9,781 nt of DNA, taken from assembly GCA_903891735.1 (NCBI GenBank), contig CAITFQ010000022.1, forward strand, positions 1 through 9,781, given 5' to 3'. Below the pieces are notes generated by a model. The model was not told where the DNA came from, searched no databases, and worked only from the letters and a program-made list of their open reading frames with translations. Positions 1 through 6,460 of this stretch are shown here, one piece after another. The DNA comes from Candidatus Uhrbacteria bacterium. Lineage in GTDB: Bacteria; Patescibacteriota; Patescibacteriia; UBA9934. Position 1 is the stretch's first letter. Every line of letters begins with the position of its first letter. The translations under genes and the position numbers were made by a program.

Positions 1-1298
1 CCACCTTGCTCCTCCTCGAACACGTTCTGCAAACCTTCCGTGGCAGCGTCCTGGTCATCTCCCATGACCGCGAATTCCTCAAACGCACTTGCACTTCGAC
101 GTTAGAAGTCGCCCACGGCCGCCTCACTTTCTTCCCCGGCGAAGTCGAGGCTTACTTAGCTTTCAAAGAAGAGCAAGCCGCCTACACCGCCAACACCAAC
201 AAAAAAATCATCGCCCAAAAAGAACATCTCCAGGAATTCGTCGACCGTTTCCGCTACAAAGCCAGCAAAGCCAAACAAGCCCAGTCCAAACTCAAGGCCA
301 TCGCCAAACTCCACACCATCAGCGTCGACAATAAACTCGCCACCGCTCGCATCTCTCTTCCTCAAGTCATCACCAAACCTGGCAGCATTCTCCGCGTTGA
401 GCATCTCACCATCGGTTACGGAGAAAAAATCATCGCCGACAACATCAACTTCGAAATCCCTCGCGGCGACAAAGTCGTCATTCTCGGCAACAACGGCCAA
501 GGCAAAACGACTCTCTTAAAGACTCTGGCCGGCGAACTCCCATCGATTTCGGGCAAAGTCGCCTGGTGGCATCGCGCCGACATTGGCTACTACGCCCAAC
601 ACGTCGAAGCTGCCCTCCGGCCCACTGATCGCGTCGACGAATACCTCCGTCGTTGCGCCCCCGCTGACGCCAAAGAAGAAGACGTTCTCCGCATGGCTGG
701 CAACTTCCTCTTCCGCCGCGATGATCTCAGCAAAACCGTGTCTGTTCTCTCCGGCGGCGAAAAAGCCCGCCTCTGCTTGGCCGGCATTCTGCTCCATGCT
801 CACAACGTTCTCCTCCTCGACGAGCCCACCAACCACTTAGACTTCGAAACCTCTGAAGCCTTGGCCGACGCCTTGGCTAATTACGGCGGCACCGTCATCT
901 TTGTCAGCCACAGCCGCACTTTCGTCAACATGGTCGCCAACCGCTTGCTCGAGGTCTCGGGCGGCACCGTCCGCACCTACCCCGACACCTACGAAGATTA
1001 CGTCTCGAGCCTCGAAGATGTCCTCACCGCTGACGTCGACGGCACCATCGATGAACCAACCAAACCCAACGCCAACGAAATCGAACGGCAACGTCTGCGC
1101 CTCGAACTCAAAACCAAACAACGCCAAATCGCCACTCTAGAAAAATCCATGGCTACGCACGATCAACAAAAAAGCGAACTCCTCCAATACTTCTTCGACA
1201 ACCCCACCGACTACGCCCCGGAAAAAAACCGCCAACTCAAGGAACTCACCGCCGTGCTCGCTAACGAAGAAGCGCAGTGGCTCAAGCTAAACTCGTAA
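1..1298 (+). CDS. ABC-F family ATPase, 5'-truncated by window edge
   Basis: ABC-F proteins are soluble tandem ATPases that bind the ribosomal E site and modulate translation; they are not transporters. The frame is open to the left edge, so the TTG at base 6 is internal and most of the first nucleotide-binding domain is missing. Residues here are counted from base 6. What remains is the first H-loop (SHDR, 19-22), then the charged interdomain linker (about 49-105, rich in K/Q/A, with FRYKASKAKQAQSKLKAI), which in this family contacts P-site tRNA. The second ATPase domain follows: Walker A GNNGQGKT (161-168), signature LSGGE (248-252), Walker B LLLDEPTNHLD (269-279) and H-loop SHSR (301-304). 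A C-terminal coiled coil (about 355-430) resembles Uup/YheS-type members. Exact subfamily cannot be assigned. The stop overlaps the end of convergent ftsX by 12 bases, with no terminator between. Confidence 0.93.
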   Translation, partial: TLLLLEHVLQTFRGSVLVISHDREFLKRTCTSTLEVAHGRLTFFPGEVEAYLAFKEEQAAYTANTNKKIIAQKEHLQEFVDRFRYKASKAKQAQSKLKAIAKLHTISVDNKLATARISLPQVITKPGSILRVEHLTIGYGEKIIADNINFEIPRGDKVVILGNNGQGKTTLLKTLAGELPSISGKVAWWHRADIGYYAQHVEAALRPTDRVDEYLRRCAPADAKEEDVLRMAGNFLFRRDDLSKTVSVLSGGEKARLCLAGILLHAHNVLLLDEPTNHLDFETSEALADALANYGGTVIFVSHSRTFVNMVANRLLEVSGGTVRTYPDTYEDYVSSLEDVLTADVDGTIDEPTKPNANEIERQRLRLELKTKQRQIATLEKSMATHDQQKSELLQYFFDNPTDYAPEKNRQLKELTAVLANEEAQWLKLNS

Positions 1299-2198
1299 AT
1301 GCTTACGCATCGCAAACACCGTTGTCAGCGAGCTTAAAAGCGCCAGCGCCAAGAACTCTCCGCCAAAAATAATCAGCGCATTGCTCGTGAAGTACGCCCA
1401 CAAACTCACATTTACTTGGCCAAAATATTGCATCAACGGCACGTCCAGCGCCTTAGTGGAAACCAACACCACCCCCGCCATCACGCCCGTCGCCAGCAAT
1501 GACAACAACACCGCTTCCAGCAAAAACGGGGCCCGAATAAACCAATCCTGTGCGCCCACCAACTTCATAATCCCAATCTCATCGCGATGCACGTAAATCG
1601 CAATTCGAATCGCATTAAAAATAATCAGGATCGAAATCAAGGCAAAGAACCCAGCCAAAATTAAACCAGCGATCCGCAACTTATCCGTAAATGTCGTCAA
1701 CTTACTAATCACCGTCTGATAGTCCGTGTAATCCGTTTGCTTAATTGACGGCGCGTATTCTGGTGTCTTAATCGCTTGCAAAATGAAATCAAAATCTTGT
1801 GGGTTATTGGCCGACACCACCACCGCGTCACCAAACGGATTACCACCCACCTCATCGAGCGCCGCCAGCACCGTTGGATCGCCGGCATTCTTATCCTTAA
1901 AATTCTGCAGTGCTTGATCTGCCGTAATCACCTCCACCGTCTTGACCTGACTCAAACCCAACAAATAACCACGCACACTCTTCTCCGTCTCCTGACTTGT
2001 CCCCGGCACAAAATAGACCGCCACCTGCACCTCATTCTGCACTGCCCGAATGGCACTACTCGTCACCACATTCACCAGCAACACCGCATTCACCGTCATG
2101 AGCGTCAGCACGAAAATCGTCAGCGTAATGAGCGACAACCAGGCGTTGCGCCACAAACTCTGACCAGTAAACTTGATGACTCTAATTAATGTTCTCAT
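1287..2198 (-). CDS. ftsX: Cell division protein FtsX
   Basis: Membrane subunit of the FtsEX complex, which in characterised bacteria couples cytoplasmic ATP hydrolysis to activation of peptidoglycan hydrolases at the septum. The 303-residue product has the family topology: TM1 at about 21-45, an extracytoplasmic domain with the FtsX-typical NPFGDAVVV segment, then three TM helices at about 175-200, 225-250 and 270-295. The cytoplasmic loop EIGIMKLVGA, followed by FIRAPFLLEA, is the FtsX/MacB-like signature. I chose the ATG at 2198 because MRTLIRVIKFTGQSLWRNAW is the expected amphipathic FtsX N-terminus. A longer reading from a GTG at 2324 would run 42 codons through repeat copy A. No Shine-Dalgarno precedes either start. 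ftsE lies upstream but is unusually distant (129 bases), because the structured repeat sits between them. Confidence 0.93.
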   Translation of the reverse strand: MRTLIRVIKFTGQSLWRNAWLSLITLTIFVLTLMTVNAVLLVNVVTSSAIRAVQNEVQVAVYFVPGTSQETEKSVRGYLLGLSQVKTVEVITADQALQNFKDKNAGDPTVLAALDEVGGNPFGDAVVVSANNPQDFDFILQAIKTPEYAPSIKQTDYTDYQTVISKLTTFTDKLRIAGLILAGFFALISILIIFNAIRIAIYVHRDEIGIMKLVGAQDWFIRAPFLLEAVLLSLLATGVMAGVVLVSTKALDVPLMQYFGQVNVSLWAYFTSNALIIFGGEFLALALLSSLTTVFAMRKHLRV

Positions 2199-2208
2199 AG
2201 AAGGACGA

Positions 2209-2333
2209 GGATAGTAGGTGTTGTCGTCACGACGAGCGAAGGTCGGCCCTGTAACGGCCCCCGAGTTGGACGAGGTGAGCCAGCCGTTACGGTTGACGAC
2301 CTGAGCAAGGAGAGGCGATAACACCTGCTATCC
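2209..2333 (+). repeat. Structured interspersed element, copy A
   Basis: About 125 bases between ftsE and ftsX that fold as nested stems. The outer stem pairs 2209-2222 with 2320-2333 (14 bp, one G.U). The conserved 69-base core is 2235-2303. Inside it P2 pairs AGGTCG (2240-2245) with CGACCT (2297-2302), and P3 pairs GTAACGGC (2251-2258) with GCCGTTAC (2283-2290), closing a conserved 24-base loop. An additional small palindrome GTCGTCACGAC lies at 2223-2233. The core recurs at 6338-6406 with 62/69 identity and compensatory P3 changes. The right outer arm covers the ftsE stop codon. On the + strand 2201-2320 has 45 G and 27 C, opposite to the C-rich surroundings. There is no T-tract, so it is not an intrinsic terminator. 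Strand is inferred from the G.U polarity. Family unknown to me. Confidence 0.8.
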
Positions 2334-3011
2334 GAGGACATATTTACCATGCTCCACATCACTCACAATCTTTCCCCCATTTATCGTCAACACCCTCTTC
2401 TTGAGCGCATTCACAATATCCCTATCATGCGTCACTAACACTACGGTGGTCCCGAACTCATTAATCTTCTTCAGTAATTCGATGATCTCTCGCGACGTCA
2501 CCGTATCCAAGTTACCCGTTGGCTCATCAGCGACGATTATTTTCGGCCGATGCACCAAGGCGCGGGCAATACTCACCCGTTGCTGTTCACCACCGGATAA
2601 CTGGTGTGGATAACGTTCGTGCTTATCGCCGAGCCCCACAATCTTTAGCACTTGCGGCACCACCTCTTTAATCCTCACGTTCGCCGCCCCCGCCACTTCT
2701 AAGGCAAAGGCGACGTTTTCATAAACCGTTTTACGCGACAGCAATTTAAAATCTTGAAACACTACGCCAATCTGCCGCCGCAACGTCGGTATTTCTGATC
2801 GATGAATACTCGTAATATCCCAATCCCCCACCACAATCTTACCACTCGTCGGCTTTTCCTCAGCAAACAATAACTTAGCCAACGTCGTCTTACCCGAACC
2901 ACTCGAACCCACAATCGACACAAACTCCCCCGGCTTAACATGAAAACTAACGCCATGCAGCGCCGTCATGTTCGGCTTATACACCTTACTGATATTGGTA
3001 AAGCGAATCAT
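2328..3011 (-). CDS. ftsE: Cell division ATP-binding protein FtsE
   Basis: ATPase subunit of FtsEX, peripheral on the cytoplasmic face of the membrane. The 227-residue length is typical. Motifs are Walker A GSSGSGKT (35-42), Q-loop in VFQDFKLL, signature LSGGEQQRVSIARAL, Walker B IIVADEPTGNLD and H-loop VTHD. The opening MIRFTNISKVYKPNMTALHGVSF is characteristic of FtsE, including the tyrosine A-loop position. I chose the ATG at 3011 over a TTG at 3029, because the first aligns with the family start and a perfect extended -10 sits just upstream, which would make the TTG untranscribed. ftsX follows on the same strand. The stop codon lies inside the outer stem of repeat copy A. Nothing in the sequence indicates inactivation. 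Confidence 0.95.
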   Translation of the reverse strand: MIRFTNISKVYKPNMTALHGVSFHVKPGEFVSIVGSSGSGKTTLAKLLFAEEKPTSGKIVVGDWDITSIHRSEIPTLRRQIGVVFQDFKLLSRKTVYENVAFALEVAGAANVRIKEVVPQVLKIVGLGDKHERYPHQLSGGEQQRVSIARALVHRPKIIVADEPTGNLDTVTSREIIELLKKINEFGTTVVLVTHDRDIVNALKKRVLTINGGKIVSDVEHGKYVLG

Positions 3012-3017
3012 GGAGAC

Positions 3018-3026
3018 ATTATAGCA
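3018..3026 (-). promoter_or_regulatory. Extended -10 promoter of ftsE
   Basis: Read on the minus strand this is TGCTATAAT, a perfect -10 with the TG extension. Only six bases separate it from the ATG at 3011, so transcription would start at or next to the A of the start codon, giving a leaderless mRNA. No convincing -35 is seen, which is tolerable for an extended -10. Confidence 0.65.
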
Positions 3027-3048
3027 CAATCGATGGGCCTATTAGAAC

Positions 3049-3077
3049 TTGCCGAAAAGCTCAACTTTAGATACCAT
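3049..3077 (+). promoter_or_regulatory. Promoter of the tRNA-Gly/tRNA-Thr pair
   Basis: TTGCCG at 3049-3054 and TACCAT at 3072-3077 are separated by 17 bases. The predicted start (about 3084) is a few bases before the mature 5' end of tRNA-Gly. It is divergent from the ftsE promoter. The match is moderate (four of six positions at -10). Confidence 0.5.
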
Positions 3078-3088
3078 ACGGCCACATT

Positions 3089-3163
3089 GCAGGAGTAGTT
3101 CAGTGGTAGAACGTCTGCTTCCCAAGCAGAAGGCCGCGGGTTCAATCCCCGTCTCCTGCTCCA
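3089..3163 (+). tRNA. tRNA-Gly (anticodon CCC)
   Basis: A complete cloverleaf: acceptor GCAGGAG pairs with CTCCTGC, the D-arm is GTTC/GAAC, anticodon stem TCTGC/GCAGA holds loop TTCCCAA (anticodon CCC, reads GGG), and the T-arm GCGGG/CCCGT has loop TTCAATC. The discriminator is U, as expected for bacterial tRNA-Gly, and CCA is encoded (3161-3163). Six bases separate it from tRNA-Thr, so the two are probably cotranscribed and share the terminator at 3245-3271. Confidence 0.97.
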
Positions 3164-3169
3164 ATGTAG

Positions 3170-3245
3170 GCCACTTTAGCTCAGCTGGTAGAGCAATGCT
3201 TTCGTAAAGCAGAGGTCCCGGGTCCGAATCCCGGAAGTGGCTCCA
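3170..3245 (+). tRNA. tRNA-Thr (anticodon CGT)
   Basis: Acceptor GCCACTT pairs with AAGTGGC, the D-arm is GCTC/GAGC, and the anticodon loop TTCGTAA gives CGT (reads ACG). The T-stem CCGGG/CCCGG is perfect, and CCA is encoded (3243-3245). Two oddities: the T-loop reads TCCGAAT, so position 55 is C where U (pseudouridine) is nearly universal, and pair 27-43 is an A.G mismatch. The rest is intact and the gene shares a promoter and terminator with tRNA-Gly, so I treat it as functional. Confidence 0.93.
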
Positions 3246-3271
3246 AAAAATACCCCATCGGGGTATTTTTT
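3245..3271 (+). terminator. Bidirectional intrinsic terminator
   Basis: A perfect 12-bp hairpin, AAAAAATACCCC with GGGGTATTTTTT around the loop ATC, begins at the last base of the tRNA-Thr CCA. The U-tract works in either direction, so it can end the + strand tRNA transcript and also the minus-strand operon, whose last stop codon ends at 3273. Confidence 0.9.
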
Positions 3272-3272
3272 G

Positions 3273-4064
3273 TTATCTGACAAACTCCTTAATATCCGCC
3301 GCCGCTAGCGCCCGGTCAACAATCGGCCCCAGCAAGTCCTTCTTAATTTCAATCACTTTCAGCCACACCTTCTTCGTCCCATCGTCGTTGGCAATCACAT
3401 CCTCACAATCCACCAACCAAAACGATGTCCTAGTTTCGACAACACTAGAAATCATTCCCGCTGTCATGGTTGCCACCACACTATTCAAATCCGGCGGCAA
3501 AGTTGCCGGGTCGACATACCCCAAATCTCCACCAACACTCGCCGACGCTCCCTCACTGTACTGCGTGGCCAAATCCTTAAACTGAATCCCTTGCGTCAGC
3601 TTAGCCGCCAAGCGCTCAACTCGTTGCCGCGCCTCACCTTGATACTTATCCGACTGCAACAGCGCCGCCTCAACCGCCGTATCATACGCTAACCGGTCAT
3701 TATCCTTCACCACCCCAAGCGTCGACCCAATCTCGCGCGTCACCGCATATCGTTCCGCCAAAAGTAATCCTCTCTTAATCGCCTCGTCACTGCCCAGTCC
3801 TGCGTCATCCTCCAACGCCGTGGCGTTCTTCACCACTTCGCCGTACCAAACAATCTTGCCATCAACGGCTGCTGCCGGTACCGGAAAAATCTGCGCCAAT
3901 GTCTTACCGAACCCGTGATGGATATGTCCCCGCCAAAACGCCAGCAGCAACGCCGCTACTAAAACGGCCACCACTACCAAAATCCCCGCCAACCAACGCA
4001 CCACACGCGGCCACTTATAAGTCACCCATGGCTCTGACGGGACAGCCGTTAGTTTAACCGTCAT
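3273..4064 (-). CDS. Membrane-anchored parvulin-type peptidyl-prolyl isomerase
   Basis: Probably folds exported or wall-associated proteins by prolyl cis-trans isomerisation, like PrsA or SurA. The 263-residue product has a short cytoplasmic N-terminus, one TM anchor (about 21-44, LAGILVVVAVLVAALLLAFW) and an outward-facing remainder. No lipobox is seen, unlike Gram-positive PrsA. The rotamase domain spans about 140-240 and contains the parvulin signature FKDLATQYSEGASASVGGDLGYV-like segment (162-184) and a later SSVVETRTSFWLVDCEDV strand. The start ATG (4064) overlaps the stop of the upstream FtsB-like gene as ATGA, so translation is probably coupled. It is last in the operon, immediately before the shared terminator. 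A structural, non-catalytic role is possible; catalytic residues were not checked one by one. Confidence 0.85.
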   Translation of the reverse strand: MTVKLTAVPSEPWVTYKWPRVVRWLAGILVVVAVLVAALLLAFWRGHIHHGFGKTLAQIFPVPAAAVDGKIVWYGEVVKNATALEDDAGLGSDEAIKRGLLLAERYAVTREIGSTLGVVKDNDRLAYDTAVEAALLQSDKYQGEARQRVERLAAKLTQGIQFKDLATQYSEGASASVGGDLGYVDPATLPPDLNSVVATMTAGMISSVVETRTSFWLVDCEDVIANDDGTKKVWLKVIEIKKDLLGPIVDRALAAADIKEFVR

Positions 4065-4477
4065 AGCTCTTTAAGCTCAGCGAACTTACGACTATTGAAA
4101 AAATAATAATACCAACGCACTAAGTTACTAGTCGACGCCGTACCCTGCCGATCATCAACCACCGTAGTACCAGCATCAGTCGGCTGTTGAATCACAATCT
4201 CCTCCTCACCCGGCTTAGCTAAACCATGCTTTTCACGCGCCTCACCTTCCAAATAATACTCACTCGATAAGGACTGAATAACGTTCAGCGCCGTTAGCTG
4301 CTTACCGGCCAACTCGTCATTCTGTACCTGTAAATCATGGATACTTCGCTCAATCTCGCGATTCCGCAAATACTCCCGTCCAAAGCCCAAACAAAGTAAA
4401 AACAAGACCGCGACGCCGATCACAAAGACCGTGCCGAACTTAGTAATTGATCGTAGCCATGTTCGTTCAGTTCGCAT
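4061..4477 (-). CDS. Septum formation initiator, FtsB/DivIC-like
   Basis: FtsB/DivIC proteins are small bitopic division proteins that pair with FtsL-like partners and activate septal peptidoglycan synthesis. The 138-residue product shows a short basic N-terminus, one TM helix (about 13-33, FGTVFVIGVAVLFLLCLGFG), a coiled coil (about 36-70) and the family-typical end of the domain, AREKHGLAKPGEEEIVIQ. The C-terminal tail beyond this is low in recognisable features. I chose the ATG at 4477, four bases after the preceding stop, over a TTG at 4510, which would overlap the upstream gene and add 11 unsupported residues. No Shine-Dalgarno is visible. The stop overlaps the next start as ATGA. FtsB and DivIC cannot be told apart from sequence alone. 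Confidence 0.85.
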   Translation of the reverse strand: MRTERTWLRSITKFGTVFVIGVAVLFLLCLGFGREYLRNREIERSIHDLQVQNDELAGKQLTALNVIQSLSSEYYLEGEAREKHGLAKPGEEEIVIQQPTDAGTTVVDDRQGTASTSNLVRWYYYFFNSRKFAELKEL

Positions 4478-4481
4478 AATT

Positions 4482-4952
4482 TTATCTTCGCTGTCTCGAT
4501 TGTACCTCAATTAGCAGCTCTTTGACGAGCTTCGGTTTAGCCGCTCCAGCTAACACTAAAGTCATTGGCTTTTCGCCGCCAACGTCGACCAGCACCGAAT
4601 TCCTGATTCCAGACCTGACCCCTTTCACCTCTTTCCAAGACACGCTCGTCACCACTGGCTGACCAAATCCTCGTTTGGTAATATCGATTACTCTCTCGTT
4701 GGTTACCGCCAACACACTTCCGTACCAACCAGCCCGCACCGCCAACAAATAACGCAGACCAAACGCACCAAACAAAATTGCTAACACAATTCCCAACCAA
4801 TCCAAACGCAAAATCGGAAACAACAAAACGAACGGCAGCAACGTCCAAGCTAAACCAAGCAGCATCTTTGGCGCGATCGCCAGCCAGCTGCTGCGAAACA
4901 AACCATAGCGTTCCTCATGATCGTGCAGTGGCAAATGAACGTGGGGCATCAT
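4482..4952 (-). CDS. Membrane-associated PH-domain (bPH/YdbS-like) protein
   Basis: A 156-residue protein of uncharacterised role. Two hydrophobic helices (about 26-48 and 51-70) form a hairpin, followed by a bacterial PH-like beta domain (about 75-150) that opens with LAVTNERVIDITKRGFGQPVVTSVSWKEVKGV, the typical start of YdbS/bPH2-type domains. Its histidine- and acid-rich N-terminus is likely cytoplasmic. The start is a tandem ATGATG, and the murE-like stop TGA is embedded in it, so either ATG (4952 or 4949) could be used with translational coupling. Lying between a wall-synthesis ligase and an FtsB-like protein, it may act in envelope assembly or division, but this is inference from position only. 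Confidence 0.75.
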   Translation of the reverse strand: MMPHVHLPLHDHEERYGLFRSSWLAIAPKMLLGLAWTLLPFVLLFPILRLDWLGIVLAILFGAFGLRYLLAVRAGWYGSVLAVTNERVIDITKRGFGQPVVTSVSWKEVKGVRSGIRNSVLVDVGGEKPMTLVLAGAAKPKLVKELLIEVQSRQRR

Positions 4953-6274
4953 ACTTTATAACCAATTTTAGCTAACGCCATTCTCGCCGACTCCCTGTCG
5001 TCCCAAGGAATCTTCACCCCACCCGCCACCGCCATCACCGGTTCACTCCCCTTGCCGGTAATCAGCACCACGTCATTAGTCGACGCCCGCCTCACGGCCT
5101 CGTCAATCGCCTCTTGCCTGTCCATCACGACAAACAAATTCTGACCATCAATCTTCCCCACAGCTCTTGCTCCATCTGCCACCATCCGCACAATCTCCTC
5201 TGGACTATCGTCATACGGATCCTCGTTCGTCACAATCACCAGTGTCTCTTTCTCTCCCGCCAAACGCCCAATCTTCTCGCGTCTGGCCACGTCTCGCCCT
5301 CCTCCCGCACTCCCATGTACGCCGATGATGTGAGCCGGCTTCAACGGTTCAACCGACCGGAGCAGCATCTCAATCGCCTTCGGTTCATAAGCATAATCCA
5401 CAATCACCGTAAACGGCTGGCCGCAATCGATTCTCTCAAATCTCCCCGCAATCGACTTTAACCCCTTCGCCGCCACTGCCAACTTCGACAACGAAATACC
5501 CATCGCCGCCAACGTCGCCACCGCACACAAGGCATTCTGTTGCTCAAACTCCGCCAACAACGGAATCGCAAAATCAACATGATCAATCGTCATGCGGAGT
5601 CCATGCGCATCACGCCCCACCTTCGTTGGCACAATCTTACTCGCCGACGCCAACCCATGCCACGCAAAACTAAACTTCTTATCCGCCTCCGCATCCGCAT
5701 AAAACTCACCTGCTTCGTCATCGCCATTCGTGACAATCACCTTATCAATTTTTACTCCATCAATAATCTTATGCGCTCTCATCGATAAATGCGTAAACAA
5801 TAACTTCTTGGCCGCTCGATACGCCGCAAATCCACCATGTGCCTCGATGTGTTCCGGACTCAAATTCGTAAACACCGCCGTATCATAATTAATCCCCAGA
5901 TGCCGGTACTGCACCAACCCTTGCGACGACGTTTCAATCAACGCATACTCACAACCCGCCTGCACCATCTGCCTCAAAAGTCGTTGCAACACAAACCGCC
6001 CCGGCATCGTCATCTTCATCTTATTCTCAATCACCATCCCCGCCACGGAGAACCCGGCCGTCCCCGTATAGCCAACCTTATGCCCCATCGCCGTCAATAA
6101 CTGCGCCATCATCTGCGTGGTGCTCGACTTGCCCTTCGTGCCCGTCACCCCAATCACTATCAGTTTATTCGATGGATTCCCATACACCAAGGCCGACCCC
6201 CGCGCTAAAACATAATGATACGGCTGCAACCAGCTCATTGGTATCTTTGATTTTAGTGTGTGGAGTAATCCCAT
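4949..6274 (-). CDS. murE: MurE-like UDP-MurNAc-tripeptide synthetase, short N-terminus
   Basis: Mur ligases add amino acids to UDP-MurNAc peptides with ATP in the cytoplasm; MurE adds the third residue. Motifs in the 441-residue product: P-loop GTKGKSS (45-51), ETSSQGL (114-120), NLSPEHIEAHGGF (137-149) with K156 in AAKKLLF, GRFERI (277-282), DYAYEP (293-298, usually DYAHTP), GSAGGGRD (321-328) and GKGSEP (407-412). The P-loop lies about 70 residues earlier than in E. coli MurE, so most of the N-terminal uridine-binding domain is missing. The loop that selects the third residue reads TNEDPYDD (349-356), neither the DNPR of diaminopimelate enzymes nor the DNPA-type of lysine enzymes, so the substrate cannot be assigned. 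It heads a tightly packed operon. No Shine-Dalgarno or -10 is seen directly before the ATG; repeat copy B lies upstream. Confidence 0.82.
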   Translation of the reverse strand: MGLLHTLKSKIPMSWLQPYHYVLARGSALVYGNPSNKLIVIGVTGTKGKSSTTQMMAQLLTAMGHKVGYTGTAGFSVAGMVIENKMKMTMPGRFVLQRLLRQMVQAGCEYALIETSSQGLVQYRHLGINYDTAVFTNLSPEHIEAHGGFAAYRAAKKLLFTHLSMRAHKIIDGVKIDKVIVTNGDDEAGEFYADAEADKKFSFAWHGLASASKIVPTKVGRDAHGLRMTIDHVDFAIPLLAEFEQQNALCAVATLAAMGISLSKLAVAAKGLKSIAGRFERIDCGQPFTVIVDYAYEPKAIEMLLRSVEPLKPAHIIGVHGSAGGGRDVARREKIGRLAGEKETLVIVTNEDPYDDSPEEIVRMVADGARAVGKIDGQNLFVVMDRQEAIDEAVRRASTNDVVLITGKGSEPVMAVAGGVKIPWDDRESARMALAKIGYKV

Positions 6275-6307
6275 AAAGTTTTTTGTGAGACGCTCAGGCT
6301 TGTAGGA

Positions 6308-6440
6308 GTGAGTAGCTGTTGGGTAGCTCCTGCGCCAAGCGAAGGTCGGCCCTGTGCCAGCCCCCGAGTCAGACGAGGTGAGCCAGCTGGTACGGTTGAC
6401 GACCTGCAGCGCGAAGCAGGACTACCCGGCAGATGCTCAC
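6308..6440 (+). repeat. Structured interspersed element, copy B
   Basis: Second copy of the element at 2209-2333, in the same orientation, lying between murD and the murE-like gene. The outer stem pairs 6308-6333 with 6416-6440: 25 paired positions with one bulged C (6327), one A/G mismatch (6315/6433) and three G.U pairs. It is unrelated in sequence to the outer stem of copy A. The core is 6338-6406. P2, AGGTCG/CGACCT, is identical to copy A. P3 is GTGCCAGC (6354-6361) with GCTGGTAC (6386-6393), where two pairs change on both sides relative to copy A and one becomes G.U. The closing 24-base loop differs at two positions. On the + strand 6301-6420 has 45 G and 32 C, against the C-rich background. 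No T-tract follows either arm. Confidence 0.8.
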
Positions 6441-6460
6441 GACGAAGCTCGACTTACACA

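Noticed and set aside
1776..2189. A plus-strand 137-residue reading frame inside ftsX
   Set aside because: Histidine- and arginine-rich shadow of the C-rich antisense strand, with no domain; ftsX on the other strand is clear. The same applies to the other long antisense frames over ABC-F, murD, murE and GT39.
2199..2324. A 42-residue N-terminal extension of FtsX from the GTG at 2324
   Set aside because: The extension is the translation of repeat copy A, whose changes between copies follow base pairing and not codons. The FtsX family start matches MRTLIRVIKF at 2198.
2209..2333. Copies A and B as intrinsic terminators, T-box leaders or self-cleaving ribozymes
   Set aside because: No T-tract follows either arm. 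I could find no T-box sequence, hammerhead core or other ribozyme motif that I know in either strand.
3195..3245. tRNA-Thr as a pseudogene
   Set aside because: Apart from C55 and the 27-43 mismatch, all stems pair, the anticodon loop is normal, CCA is encoded, and the promoter and terminator context is intact.
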